Positions 26,732 through 35,462 of a stretch of DNA of 64,000 nucleotides are shown here, one piece after another. The stretch is taken from contig NZ_LVEN01000001.1 of the NCBI RefSeq assembly GCF_001686925.1, positions 124,001-188,000 of the forward strand. The letters are read 5' to 3'. The position numbers and the translations under genes are program-made. The notes below the pieces were generated by a model. That model had not been told where the DNA came from. It did no database searches and saw nothing but the letters and a program-made list of their open reading frames with translations. This DNA comes from Flavobacterium piscis (GTDB lineage: Bacteria; Bacteroidota; Bacteroidia; Flavobacteriales; Flavobacteriaceae). Each line of letters opens with the position of its first letter. Positions within the stretch are counted from its first letter, which is position 1.

Positions 26732-29118
26732 ATGAAAAATAATATCAGATTATTTGTATTATCTGCCTTTGTTACGACCTGTTGTTTTTCCCAGGATCTG
26801 CCAAAACCTACACCTGAATTCAAGGGAAAAATAGAAACCACATATAAAACATCAACACCTGATTTTCCTCAGCCGGTAACCCGCCACAGGGAGCACCAAA
26901 TGTACTTCTCATACTTATTGATGATCTTGGCTTTGGAGGAACAGAACCTTTTGGAGGTCTTATCCCAACCCCTAATATAGACCGTCTGGCTAAGAAAGGA
27001 TTGTTATATAATCGTTTTCATACCACAGCCTTGTGCTCACCAACCAGAGCGGCATTATTAACGGGAAGAAATCACCATCAAAGCGGGAATGCAGGAATAA
27101 CAGAGGGCTCTACAGGATATCCCGGATATGACAGCTTCTGGGGCCAGGAAAATGCCGCAATTCCTGAAGTTCTGAAAGGCAATGGATATAATACTGCCGC
27201 TTTTGGAAAATGGCACAATACCCCGGACTGGGAAACAAGTCCACTGGGGCCTTTTGACAGATGGCCGACGGGAAAAGGCTTTGAGCGATTTTATGGGTTT
27301 ATCGGTGGGGAAACCAATCAATACTATCCTCAATTGTATCAAAATATTCAGCCGATTGAAAAGGGAATCACCCAGGATCCCAGCTATCTGCTGACCCCTG
27401 ATATTACCAATGAGGCAATTGCATGGCTGGGCAACCAGAATTCGCTTTCTCCTGATAAGCCATGGTTCCTTTATTTTGCGCCTGGCGCCATGCACTCCCC
27501 GCATCATGCTCCCAAAGAATACATTGACCGTTTTAAGGGGAAATTTGACATGGGATGGGATAAATTCAGGGATGAAGTATATGCCAATCAGATCAAAAAA
27601 GGAATTATACCGGCAAATACTAAACTAACGCCACGGCCTGCCGAGATGCCGGCGTGGGAATCCTTAAGTGCTGCTGATAAAAAAGTGTATGCCCGCCAAA
27701 TGGAAGTGTTCGCCGGATTCCTGGCACATCTGGATGAAAATATCGGCCGTCTTTTGGATGCGGTGGAAAATAGTCCCAGTGCGGATAATACCATGGTAAT
27801 TGCAATTTTGGGAGACAACGGTTGTTCCCCGGAAGGCGGACTAAAGGGAACCATTAACAATATGGCAACCCAGAATGGTTTTCCTGATGATATGACCACC
27901 ATGTTAAAAGCAAATGAAGAGGTAGGCGGACCTGAACATGAAAATAATTTTTCTGCCTGCTGGGCATGGGCAGTTGACACACCTTTTCAATGGACAAAAG
28001 AAGTTGCCAGTCATTTTGGCGGAACCCGAAACGGAATGATTATCTCATGGCCAAATAAGTTTAAAGGAAATGCCGAGATCCGTTCACAGTTTTACCATGT
28101 AGTGGATATTGCGCCGACCATTTATGATGCATCGGGCATTAAAATGCCGCAGACGGTACAGGGGAGCAAGCAGATACCGCTTGCAGGAACAAGCATCGTG
28201 CCGACGTTTTCTAATGCCAAAGCCCCTGAAACCCATATTACCCAGTATTTTGAGATTTTCGGAAACAGGGCCATTTACAATAAGGGATGGATAGCCACGG
28301 CCAGACATGGTCTGCCATGGGTGCTGGTGGGAAAAAAGGGAGATTTTGAAAATGATAAATGGGAGCTGTATAATATAGAAAATGATTTTTCACAGGCCAA
28401 TGACCTGGCAGCCCAAAACCCTGAAAAATTAAAAGAGCTGCAAAAGCTTTTTGATGTGCAGGCCAAAGAAAATCAGGTATATCCCCTTGATGACCGTTTT
28501 GCAGAAAGAGCCGTGGTTCCTGACAGGCCGAGCGTAACAAAAGGGAAGACCGATTTTACTTATTATGCAGGTGCAGTGCGTATCCCTGAAGGTTCGGCCC
28601 CCAATGTTAAGGCTAAATCACACACCATTACGGCCGATATTGAAATATCCGATATCAATAAAACCCAGGGTGTCCTTGTAGCGGCAGGAGGAAGCGGTGG
28701 TTATTCCTTCTTTATAAAAGACGGGTACCTGATGTATGAGAATAATTTCTTCTCCAAAGAAAGGGATGTTCTCAAATCAAGCGAAAAACTGCCAAAAGGA
28801 AAAGTAAAAGTAGCTTTCGAATACGTACATACCGGCAAAAAATATGGGGAAGGAGGCAATGCCAAACTTTTCATTAACGGAAAAGAAGCTGCCAGGGGTG
28901 TTTTCGCGCATGTGCCGCCTGCCCGCTATAGTGCTACAGAAACATTCGATATTGGAGAAGATTCCGGTGAACCCGCTTCAACGCAGTACAAGGATAACTT
29001 TGCCTTTAATGGAAAAATAGAAGCAGTAAAGTTCAAATTATTGCCCGGAGCAGCAGTTAAGGAAGTAGAAGCTAAGACAAAAGAACAAAAGAAAAAAGCA
29101 CAAAAGGCTGTAGAATAA
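26732..29118 (+). pseudogene. Arylsulfatase, interrupted by a single-base frameshift
   Basis: The N-terminal frame starts at 26732 (signal peptide MKNNIRLFVLSAFVTTCCFS) and reads DFPQPVT, then shifts at the C3 run 26880-26882. One extra C would give PVTPPQGAPNVLLILIDDLG and join the large frame. Downstream everything is intact: metal Asp pair in LILIDDLGFGG, formylglycine motif LCSPTRAALLTGR, FGKWHNTPDW, WFLYFAPGAMHSP and a C-terminal beta-domain (about 610-760). The restored length is about 795 residues. A remaining ATG at 27001 would give 705 residues without the metal-binding start, so it is not a usable start. The enzyme would hydrolyse sulfate esters in the periplasm. Confidence 0.88.
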
Positions 29119-29216
29119 TTTGCTGAGCAGCTTTTGGGAATTCCTGACAAACTACAGTGAAAAATGAATGCTGAGATTTTGAGAACTAATTGCCTATTGA
29201 ATTAAAAACCCATACT

Positions 29217-30692
29217 ATGAGAAATAAATGCTTTATAATCCTTGTAATTACTTCCTTAATTATAAATTTTGGATGCGAAAAAAAGACCGCAGTTAATACA
29301 ACAGCATCAACAACCGTTTCTCCATCAGGGACTGAGATTAAGATGGATGGCGAACTGCCTTCAAAAGAATCCATTGCGGCCTTGTTTGACGAGATGGATT
29401 TTCAGCAGGCCACGCAATGTTATTTATGGGGACTGCCAATTGTGGCTTTCGCAGAGTGGCAGCAGAATCATTATAAAACTTTTAATGCTTCGAGCAATGA
29501 CCTGGTTTTTTATAACACCTATAATGATCGATTGGGAATTCTGACCGGTAATGCTACAACTCCTTATATCATGTCCTTTATTGATCTGGCGGCAAACGGG
29601 CCAACGGTTATCGAAATGCCGGCAGGGCATACCGCTGGCGGACTCGGTGATTTCTGGCAGCGCGAGCAGGCCGTTATTGGAGAAATGGGGCCCGATAAGG
29701 GAAAAGGAGGCAAATATATTTTGGTGCCGCCAACAATGAAAGATTTCAAACCTGCAGGATATTTTATAGTTCCCTGTAATACCGTGAATATGTTTTTTGG
29801 ATTCAGGGCTTTGGATCCTGATCCAAAAGTCACTGAAACGCTGGTAAAACAGGTAAAAATTTACCCCTATGATAAGCGTGCCAATCCTGTGCCGACAAAA
29901 GTCGTAAGTCCGCCAACGGGTAAAAAATGGTACGGAATCCAGCCGACCGGAATTGCCTATTGGGAAAGGCTTCATGCTATTTTGCAGGAAGAGCCCGTAG
30001 AAGAGCGTGATCGTTTTTTTATGGCCTGGCTCAGAAATCTCGGGATAGAAAAAGGAAAACCGTTTAATCCGGACGAGCGCCAAAAGAAAATTTTAATTGC
30101 CGCGGCCGAAAAAGGACAGCAGATGGCAATGGCAAATTCGTTCAATAAACGTTTTGAAAACGTTAAGCACTGGCCGGACAAAAAATGGGATTATGTGATG
30201 ATTATCAAAGATCCCTCGCAGCATGCCGAAAATTATGATGAGTTTTTCGAAAGGACTTCTTATTTCTATGAAGCCGTTACCTATTCAAAAGCCATGATTA
30301 CCAAAATCCCAAATGTGGGCCAGGCTTATTTAGGTTCCTATTACGACAACAATGGAAACTGGCTGGACGGAGGGAAGAATTATACGCTGAATGTTCCTGC
30401 CAATCCGCCGGCGGTTAATTTCTGGTCCATAACCATTTATGATTCGGCAACACGCTGTTTGATAGATAATGCTCAAAAAAATGCTGATTTATCTTCCCGC
30501 AAGGATCTGGTAAAAAATGCTGATGGATCTGTTGACCTGTACTTTGGTCCAAAAGCCCCAGCCGGAAAAGAGAAGAACTGGGTGCAGACCCTGCCTGGGA
30601 AACACTGGTTTACTTATATGCGTTTTTACGGACCCACTTCTGCCTATTTTGACAAAAGCTGGAAAATGGATGATATTAAAGAGTCGAAATAG
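29217..30692 (+). CDS. DUF1254/DUF1214 lipoprotein, paralogue
   Basis: This 491-residue protein starts at the ATG at 29217. An in-frame upstream ATG at 29190 would precede the signal peptide by nine residues. Lipoprotein signal: CFIILVITSLIINFGCEKK (Cys at about 20). DUF1254 at about 65-200 (YLWGLPIVAFAEWQQNHYKT, YNTYNDRLGILTGNATTPYI, LGDFWQREQAVIG). DUF1214 at about 365-480 (YLGSYYDNNGNWLDGGKNYT, FWSITIYDSATRCLIDNA, KNADGSVDLYFGPKAPAG). It is longer than the first copy and only moderately similar, so the duplication is old. Only 98 bp separate it from the sulfatase stop. Confidence 0.92.
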   Translation: MRNKCFIILVITSLIINFGCEKKTAVNTTASTTVSPSGTEIKMDGELPSKESIAALFDEMDFQQATQCYLWGLPIVAFAEWQQNHYKTFNASSNDLVFYNTYNDRLGILTGNATTPYIMSFIDLAANGPTVIEMPAGHTAGGLGDFWQREQAVIGEMGPDKGKGGKYILVPPTMKDFKPAGYFIVPCNTVNMFFGFRALDPDPKVTETLVKQVKIYPYDKRANPVPTKVVSPPTGKKWYGIQPTGIAYWERLHAILQEEPVEERDRFFMAWLRNLGIEKGKPFNPDERQKKILIAAAEKGQQMAMANSFNKRFENVKHWPDKKWDYVMIIKDPSQHAENYDEFFERTSYFYEAVTYSKAMITKIPNVGQAYLGSYYDNNGNWLDGGKNYTLNVPANPPAVNFWSITIYDSATRCLIDNAQKNADLSSRKDLVKNADGSVDLYFGPKAPAGKEKNWVQTLPGKHWFTYMRFYGPTSAYFDKSWKMDDIKESK

Positions 30693-30715
30693 ACCTTATA
30701 ATGGGAGTCATTAAT

Positions 30716-30753
30716 GAAAGCTGGAATTTGGTAATTTATAATTCCGGCTTTCA
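30716..30753. terminator. Hairpin after the DUF1254/sulfatase cluster
   Basis: GAAAGCTGGAATT and AATTCCGGCTTTC form a stem with one T:C mismatch around a short loop. It lies 24 bp after the stop of the last cluster gene. There is no clear T tract, so it may stabilise the 3' end rather than terminate efficiently. Confidence 0.5.
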
Positions 30754-31014
30754 ACATGCTCTTTATATAATGCACATTGCAAATGGTAAATGTGCAGACT
30801 CAAAACAATCAGGGCAGTAATAAACTATAAGGCGAGAGGTTTTTTGACATAGCAAAATGTTTAAGGAGCATCACTTTTAAACTTGTATGAAACCCTTAAA
30901 AACCATATTGTTTTCTATTGGACAATTATATTGCTTAAAGCTGTTAAATAACTTTTAAAAATTGAAACCGGGGCTCCCTAACGCGAACTAACATAAATCG
31001 TATTAGTAAAAATT

Positions 31015-31392
31015 ATGACCTTTAAAATACCATCGAAACAAAGACAGTTCTATTTAGTTCAAATAGAAAGGGTTTTAGCTGCTAAAAAACTTTTCCTGAA
31101 ACAGGATTTTAGCATGCCGGAACTTGCAGAGGAAACAGGCATTCCGCTTCACATTATTTCATACACAATTAATTCAGAGCTTAATGTTCGTTTTAACGAT
31201 TTTATAAATTTGAAGAGGATTGAATATTTCAAGCAAAACAGTAAAGGCCCATTATGGAAAGATCTGACAGTTAAGGAAATGGCTGAGAATTCCGGCTTTA
31301 AATGCAGGACAACCTTTTACAGGGCATTTATTAAACATTTGCAGCTAACTCCTGCGCAATATATAGAATCATACAGAAAAAGCCTGACGTAG
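31015..31392 (+). CDS. AraC-type HTH protein without sensor domain
   Basis: This 125-residue protein is just an AraC-type double HTH. The first HTH is at about 30-60 (FLKQDFSMPELAEETGIPLH), the second at about 80-110 (LTVKEMAENSGFKCRTTFYR), and the end TPAQYIESYRK has the family signature. AraC regulators normally carry 150 or more residues of ligand-binding domain. In flavobacteria the same HTH also ends large sensor proteins, so this could be a free DNA-binding domain or the surviving end of a longer gene. The start has a clean ATG after a stop-rich region. The DUF1254/sulfatase cluster lies 320 bp upstream; control of it is possible but unproven. Confidence 0.8.
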   Translation: MTFKIPSKQRQFYLVQIERVLAAKKLFLKQDFSMPELAEETGIPLHIISYTINSELNVRFNDFINLKRIEYFKQNSKGPLWKDLTVKEMAENSGFKCRTTFYRAFIKHLQLTPAQYIESYRKSLT

Positions 31393-31596
31393 TGAGGAAG
31401 GTACAAACCGTTATTATAATGGTGTGCCATGGATAAATTTATGTAAAAAATACTTGAATTTGCATGCGAAAAAGTATATATTTAAACTTAATTTTTAGCA
31501 ACTTTTAAGTAATATGTGCTCTATGAATCTGCTTATATATATCTTTTAGGTTTAAAAAAGAAATTTATTGCAGCATAAAAAGTAACCCTATTATTT

Positions 31597-31731
31597 CTTA
31601 GGGGCTCTTCCTGCTATACGCTGCAATCTTTTGTGCCGAACACAGGTACAAAAGGATTTCCACTTCACACGAGCGAAGCGAACTGGCGAAGCAATCGGGG
31701 CTAGGTCTGCTGAGGAGCCCGGCTCTTTAGA
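31597..31731 (+). repeat. Dispersed repeat R, copy 3
   Basis: TTAGGGGCTCTTCCTGCTAT start; hairpin TTTTGTGCCG / AGGTACAAAA; CGAGCGAAGCGAACTGGCG; GGGGCTAGG; then an extra right-end hairpin GAGGAGCCCGGCTCTTTAG. It passes directly into repeat S copy 2. Confidence 0.9.
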
Positions 31732-31754
31732 CGAATAAAAATAAGTGAGATTAT

Positions 31755-31930
31755 AAAAAAATGGCGACACTTGTCTTCAATTGGCGCCATTTGGCTTGTT
31801 TGTGACCCATAAAGGACAAATTACGCACTATTTTATGGAGGATTTGAAGAGGTTGGCTTACTGGAAGTAGAGTCTGTATTTGGATGTCTTGAGTGTTTTG
31901 GTTTGGATGTCGCGTTGGGAATTGATGTAA
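31755..31930 (+). repeat. Dispersed repeat S, copy 2
   Basis: Begins ATGGCGACACTTGTCTTC, with ATGGCG pairing with CGCCAT of TTGGCGCCATTTGG. It is nearly identical to copy 1 through TTTATGGAGGATTTGAAGAG and includes TTTTGGTTTGGATG. R copy 3 plus this copy form a composite like R copy 9 plus S copy 3. Confidence 0.87.
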
Positions 31931-32112
31931 ATTTGTATAAAATTTTTAATTTGGCCTGATTGCACGTTTAATTTTTTTAAATCTGTTCGATTCTGCCACA
32001 AAACCAATAATGTAGACAATTGAGATAATAATTCATCTGATTGCCAAATTTTTGGAGCAAAAAGTATCAACTACATCAAATGTCTGATATGGTATGTTCT
32101 AATTTTTAAGTA

Positions 32113-32250
32113 TTATTTCTTTTTCTCAGTTTTCTTTTTTGTTAGTTTTTTCTTTTGAAAAAAATCGCTTAAAGCTTTTTCTTCAGCTAATGTTAGAGAA
32201 CTTAGTCCACCAATACTGTCTATATCTAAATCTAATTTTTTAGTTTTCAT
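32113..32250 (-). CDS. Small lysine-rich hypothetical protein
   Basis: 45 residues: MKTKKLDLDIDSIGGLSS, then LTLAEEKALSDFFQKKK and a basic tail ending TEKKK. A similar opening (K-T-K-K-L-D-L-D followed by a GG) occurs in short flavobacterial proteins, some annotated as peptide precursors with a GG leader motif, but no maturation gene is nearby. The frame begins two bases after a longer minus-strand frame (32253-32495) whose 5' part runs through a dispersed GTGGCA repeat. Function unknown. Confidence 0.5.
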   Translation of the reverse strand: MKTKKLDLDIDSIGGLSSLTLAEEKALSDFFQKKKLTKKKTEKKK

Positions 32251-32252
32251 AA

Positions 32253-32495
32253 TTATTTATTTTGAAAATATTTATTGATTAATTTCAAGGCTGATTTTGT
32301 TTCAATTATCATAATTCTACCACCGAAATGGAATGCTCCAAGTATTTTTTCAAAACGATCGACTAATTGCGATTTTGAAAGAAAAGAAACATTTCCATCG
32401 TTACCGCGCTGAAAAGATAATTTACAAGCATAAGCAAACCGCCTTAATTTTTTGTGGCAAAAAAGGTATCCCTTCCAAACAGCTTGCGCCACCAT
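32253..32495 (-). pseudogene. Gene remnant upstream of the 45-residue frame
   Basis: Only the C-terminal half looks protein-like: GNVSFLSKSQLVDRFEKILG, then AFHFGGRIMIIETKSALKLI and NKYFQNK. The N-terminal portion (VWKGYLFCHKK) is translated from the dispersed GTGGCA repeat and is not coding in other copies. It is probably the end of a gene whose front was replaced by the repeat. The family is not recognised. Confidence 0.35.
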
Positions 32496-32512
32496 TTTGC
32501 CACAAACTCAAA
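32437..32512 (+). repeat. GTGGCA inverted-repeat element, copy 1
   Basis: Contains CGCCTTAATTTTTTGTGGCA followed by AAAAAAGGTATCC and then GCGCCACCATTTTGCCACAA. The two TTTTGTGGCA/TGCCACAAA blocks are inverted. It matches part of the element at 35116-35235 almost exactly. Confidence 0.75.
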
Positions 32513-32777
32513 AGTAGTAAATCAAATAAGAACTATCAGTTTTGAAAATAAAGTTTATTGATAAGTTTTGTACCGGAAAAAAGAGTCAATTATGTTATGG
32601 AAATTGAATTTAAGAAGTTGGCTGAGTTTAAGCGATGTTAAGGTTTTATTATTCCCACTATTACCGAAATTATCGTCTGGTATTGCTTAGTTGGAATGCA
32701 ATCTTCAAAAAATCACTTTCGTGCTTATCATTTTTCAATTCGAACCAGATTGATTAATAACAAGCCTTTAATGTCAT

Positions 32778-32802
32778 TTGTAAACAAATATGTTTATATT
32801 TG
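32778..32802 (+). promoter_or_regulatory. Promoter/operator of the HTH-AbiEii module
   Basis: The -7 element TATATTTG (32795-32802) ends four bases before the antitoxin ATG, so transcription would begin at or near the start codon (leaderless mRNA). It overlaps the palindrome TTTGTAAACAAA (32778-32789), a plausible binding site for the encoded HTH protein. Operator function is inference. Confidence 0.5.
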
Positions 32803-32806
32803 CATT

Positions 32807-33298
32807 ATGAAAAGGGAATATGATAAATATAAGGGAATTCATCCAGGGGCAGTACTGCAACGCGAGCTTGATAAACGAAATCTGGCACAGCGTCCCTTTG
32901 CACAATCTCTGTTTGAGCATCCCCAGACTATCAATTCTATTATAAAAGGGAAAAGAGATCTCAATACTGCCTTAGCACTTAAAATAGAAAGTGCCCTTGG
33001 ACTTGAAGAGGGTTCGCTTTTGGTGCTTCAAACGTATTACGACATAAAAAAAGAGAAGCAAAAAACATTGCAGGGTAATCATCCCGAGATAAGCAGGCTT
33101 AGAAAGAGTCTTTTTTGGGATACCAATATCAATACGATTAACTGGGAAAGTCAGTCTAAGGCTGTTATCAGAAGGGTTTTTGAGCGTGGAAATATCAGTG
33201 AAAAAAAAGAAATCATCCGATTTTATGGCCCTGATAGAATTAAGCCCGTGATCAGAGAAGCGGCTGGAAAAACCTATGTTAAAGCCAAAAGATCATGA
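32807..33298 (+). CDS. HigA-type HTH antitoxin of an AbiEii-type pair
   Basis: Read from the ATG at 32807 this gives 163 residues (MKREYDKYKGIHPGAVLQRE). An upstream in-frame ATG at 32696 precedes the promoter and is unlikely. Residues 10-80 form an XRE/HigA helix-turn-helix (LQRELDKRNLAQRPFAQSLF, PQTINSIIKGKRDLNTALAL, KIESALGLEEGSLLVLQTYY). The C-terminal part (about 95-160) is specific to this antitoxin group (RLRKSLFWDTNINTINW, IIRFYGPDRI). It overlaps the toxin gene by 4 bp (ATGA). It should neutralise the partner and repress its own promoter. Confidence 0.88.
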   Translation: MKREYDKYKGIHPGAVLQRELDKRNLAQRPFAQSLFEHPQTINSIIKGKRDLNTALALKIESALGLEEGSLLVLQTYYDIKKEKQKTLQGNHPEISRLRKSLFWDTNINTINWESQSKAVIRRVFERGNISEKKEIIRFYGPDRIKPVIREAAGKTYVKAKRS

Positions 33299-33939
33299 TG
33301 CACTGGAAAACAGTAAATCCATTGCTGAGAGAGAGTCTTCTGCAGCTTATGCAGGCGGATGAATTTAAAGTTTTTCGTCTGGTTGGTGGAACAGCGCTGA
33401 GTCTTCAAATCGGACATAGGTTGTCTGTTGATATTGATCTTTTTACAGATGAAGATTATGGAAGCATAGATTTTGATATACTTGAGAACTATTTGATGGC
33501 AAATTTTCCTTATACAGATAAAGGTTTTGGGGGTATTACAGGTATGGGTAAATCTTATCTTATTGGTACAGATAAAGATAATACTGTGAAGCTGGATGTT
33601 TACTACAGTAATGAGAAGTTTATTGAGGACGCCATTGTAATGGATGGAGTGCGTATGGCAAGTGTAAAGGAAATTATAGCCATGAAGGTAGATGTCGTTT
33701 TAAGGGGAGGCCGTAAAAAAGATTTTTGGGACCTGCATGATCTTTTACCTAAGTACGATATAAAAAAAATGCTGAGCCTTCACAAACAGAGAAGTGAGTA
33801 TACTCATGATGAAGAAAAAATCCTGCAAAACTTTATTGATTTTACTTCTGCTGATGATGATTTTGACCCTGTCTGTCTTAAAGGCAAATATTGGGAATTT
33901 ATAAAGGAAGACATTCAGGCCGCAGTAAAGAGAAGTTAA
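33295..33939 (+). CDS. AbiEii-family nucleotidyltransferase toxin
   Basis: This 214-residue protein has the nucleotidyltransferase-fold motif FRLVGGTALSLQIGHRLSVD then IDLFT at about residues 28-52: GG plus the catalytic D-x-D. A third acidic residue is likely in VKLDVYYSNE. The C-terminal motif IIAMKVDVVLRGGRKKDFWD typifies AbiEii/AbiGii toxins. Characterised relatives modify tRNA 3' ends or are bacteriostatic, and AbiE systems act in abortive phage infection. All expected residues are present. It is co-transcribed with the HTH gene by an ATGA overlap. It sits in repeat-rich accessory DNA, consistent with acquisition. Confidence 0.9.
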   Translation: MMHWKTVNPLLRESLLQLMQADEFKVFRLVGGTALSLQIGHRLSVDIDLFTDEDYGSIDFDILENYLMANFPYTDKGFGGITGMGKSYLIGTDKDNTVKLDVYYSNEKFIEDAIVMDGVRMASVKEIIAMKVDVVLRGGRKKDFWDLHDLLPKYDIKKMLSLHKQRSEYTHDEEKILQNFIDFTSADDDFDPVCLKGKYWEFIKEDIQAAVKRS

Positions 33940-34199
33940 AACAAGAACAGAGAAAATATTCTGGTAAAGACAATGGTTTGCTAAAAAGAAAAAGCCTTTA
34001 GATAGTACTCTTTAAAAGCTTTTGACTTTAAAAGTTTTTTTGAAACTAGCATAGCCCTCTGATCCAGAACCTGTCTTTTGAGATCAATGGCAGCAGTCTT
34101 TGGCAGACTGCCTCAAAAAAAGGTGCACCTATAGGTCCACTCAGAAAATTGTTGAGACAACACAGTAGCGGGAACGGGACTGGAACCTGTTGACAAAAA

Positions 34200-34380
34200 A
34201 AAGACTAAAATAAACAGCGTAATAGGATTAATATAACCTGCAGCATTCCTGAATTGCAGCAGTGCCGCAAAAATTTCAATAGGGGTAATGCTATACGCTG
34301 GTCTTTTTCTATTGCTTTGAAGAATTGCGTTAAAGGATTCAGCTGGTCCATTACTCTTGTTATTTAGATTTTTATTCCAC
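34200..34380 (-). pseudogene. DDE transposase C-terminal remnant
   Basis: The minus-strand frame reads NKNLNNKSNGPAESFNAILQ and continues AALLQFRNAAGYINP. The N-x-x-A-E-S-F-N-A motif with catalytic Glu is typical of the transposase end region seen in ISAon1-like Bacteroidetes elements. The rest is missing and a TGA precedes the block. It lies in a 1.5 kb gene-free interval. Confidence 0.45.
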
Positions 34381-34682
34381 TGTCATAAAAATGAATTTTA
34401 ATGATTGTTTTTTAGTTTGTGTTTTTTTTCTGAAACGGCGCGAGTACGGCTCTTTTTGGCCGGTTTTGTGCTGGCAGTAAGCTCGCTAGGGAATATAACA
34501 ATACTATAGTGAATCTCTTATTGGTGCACCAATAGGCTGAATCAGTTGTTTTACTTTTCCTGATGCTGTTTTACTATAGCCTAGAATCAGCTGATTTGCT
34601 TTTAGCCTGGATTGATCCCGTATCAGGAACTGCCGGGGGAATCTGGTTTGAAATCATCATGGTTGATTGTGCATACTATTAT

Positions 34683-34830
34683 TTTTTTGGAGCTTTTTCC
34701 CGCTGTACGCTGCAAACGAAGTTCACTGAACTCCAATAAAATAAAAGTATAGTGAAGTAATCTTTTGTGCCGAACACCGGCACAAAAGATTACTTCACTG
34801 CCATCGGGGCTAGGGCTCAAAGAGCCCTGT
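34683..34830 (+). repeat. Dispersed repeat R, copy 4 (expanded hairpin variant)
   Basis: TTGGAGCTTTTTCCCGCTG start; a 54 bp insertion with AACGAAGTTCACTGAACTCC also present in copy 5; a perfect 22 bp inverted repeat (34751-34772 with 34778-34799, loop AACAC) built around the family hairpin; then CATCGGGGCTAGGGCT and a right-end hairpin AGGGCTCAAAGAGCCCT. Confidence 0.92.
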
Positions 34831-35115
34831 TTTGTTTTGGAGAACTGCATATTGGAACCCAATTGAAAAAAACAAATAAGGTGTTCGGCTGCAGAAGCAG
34901 AAAATCAATAAAGAACCAAAACACAGGGACCTGTCTTGCAATAAAATAGGATTAGAAAATTTGTAATTTATTTACTTAAATAAAAGGTAATAGCTGTGAA
35001 TCAGTTATCTTACTTTTTCTGCGACTATTTTGACTATTGTTGAAATCAGCTGCAGTTTCGAACCTTAAGTTTACAGCTCCCATTAATGCAGTATTTTTAT
35101 TTTTAAAATTCTACT

Positions 35116-35235
35116 GCGCCATGATTTTGCCACAAAACTTAGAATGGTGAAATATCTTTAAAAAACGCCTTAATTTTTTGTGGCAAAAAAGGTATCCATT
35201 CCATTGAAAATGCGCCACGGATGCGCCACAAAGTT
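35116..35235 (+). repeat. GTGGCA inverted-repeat element, copy 2
   Basis: GCGCCATGATTTTGCCACAA, then AAATATCTTTAAAAAACGCC, then TTAATTTTTTGTGGCAAAAA and GCGCCACAAAG. It is preceded at 35057 by TTCGAACC followed by diverged sequence also seen upstream of copies 3 and 4. Confidence 0.8.
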
Positions 35236-35274
35236 TTTGGGTGTTTTTATAAATATGAAAAATGGTATAAAAGA

Positions 35275-35308
35275 AAAACCCTTCAAATCTTTGGATTTGG
35301 AGGGTTTA
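35275..35308 (-). terminator. Orphan terminator hairpin
   Basis: Stem AAACCCTCCAAATC / GATTTGAAGGGTTT (minus-strand reading), followed by TTTTCTTTT. No minus-strand gene lies upstream of it, since the neighbour is a plus-strand AraC gene. It looks like the end of a transcription unit whose gene has been lost. Confidence 0.55.
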
Positions 35309-35462
35309 CCGGCTTTTTTAACCTCTTTTGAGAAACTTTGAGATATTGTTTTTTCTTTGTTTTCGCGTCTTCGCGCAGAAACAGACTCCGATAAAATATT
35401 GATAAGATAAATAAGAGTTAAAGATCTTTAACCTATATTTATCTCGATAAATCTACCATAGT

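Noticed and set aside
27001..29118. Sulfatase reading starting at ATG 27001 as a complete gene
   Set aside because: It lacks the signal peptide and the metal-binding Asp pair, which lie in the frame beginning at 26732; the gene is frameshifted, not shorter.
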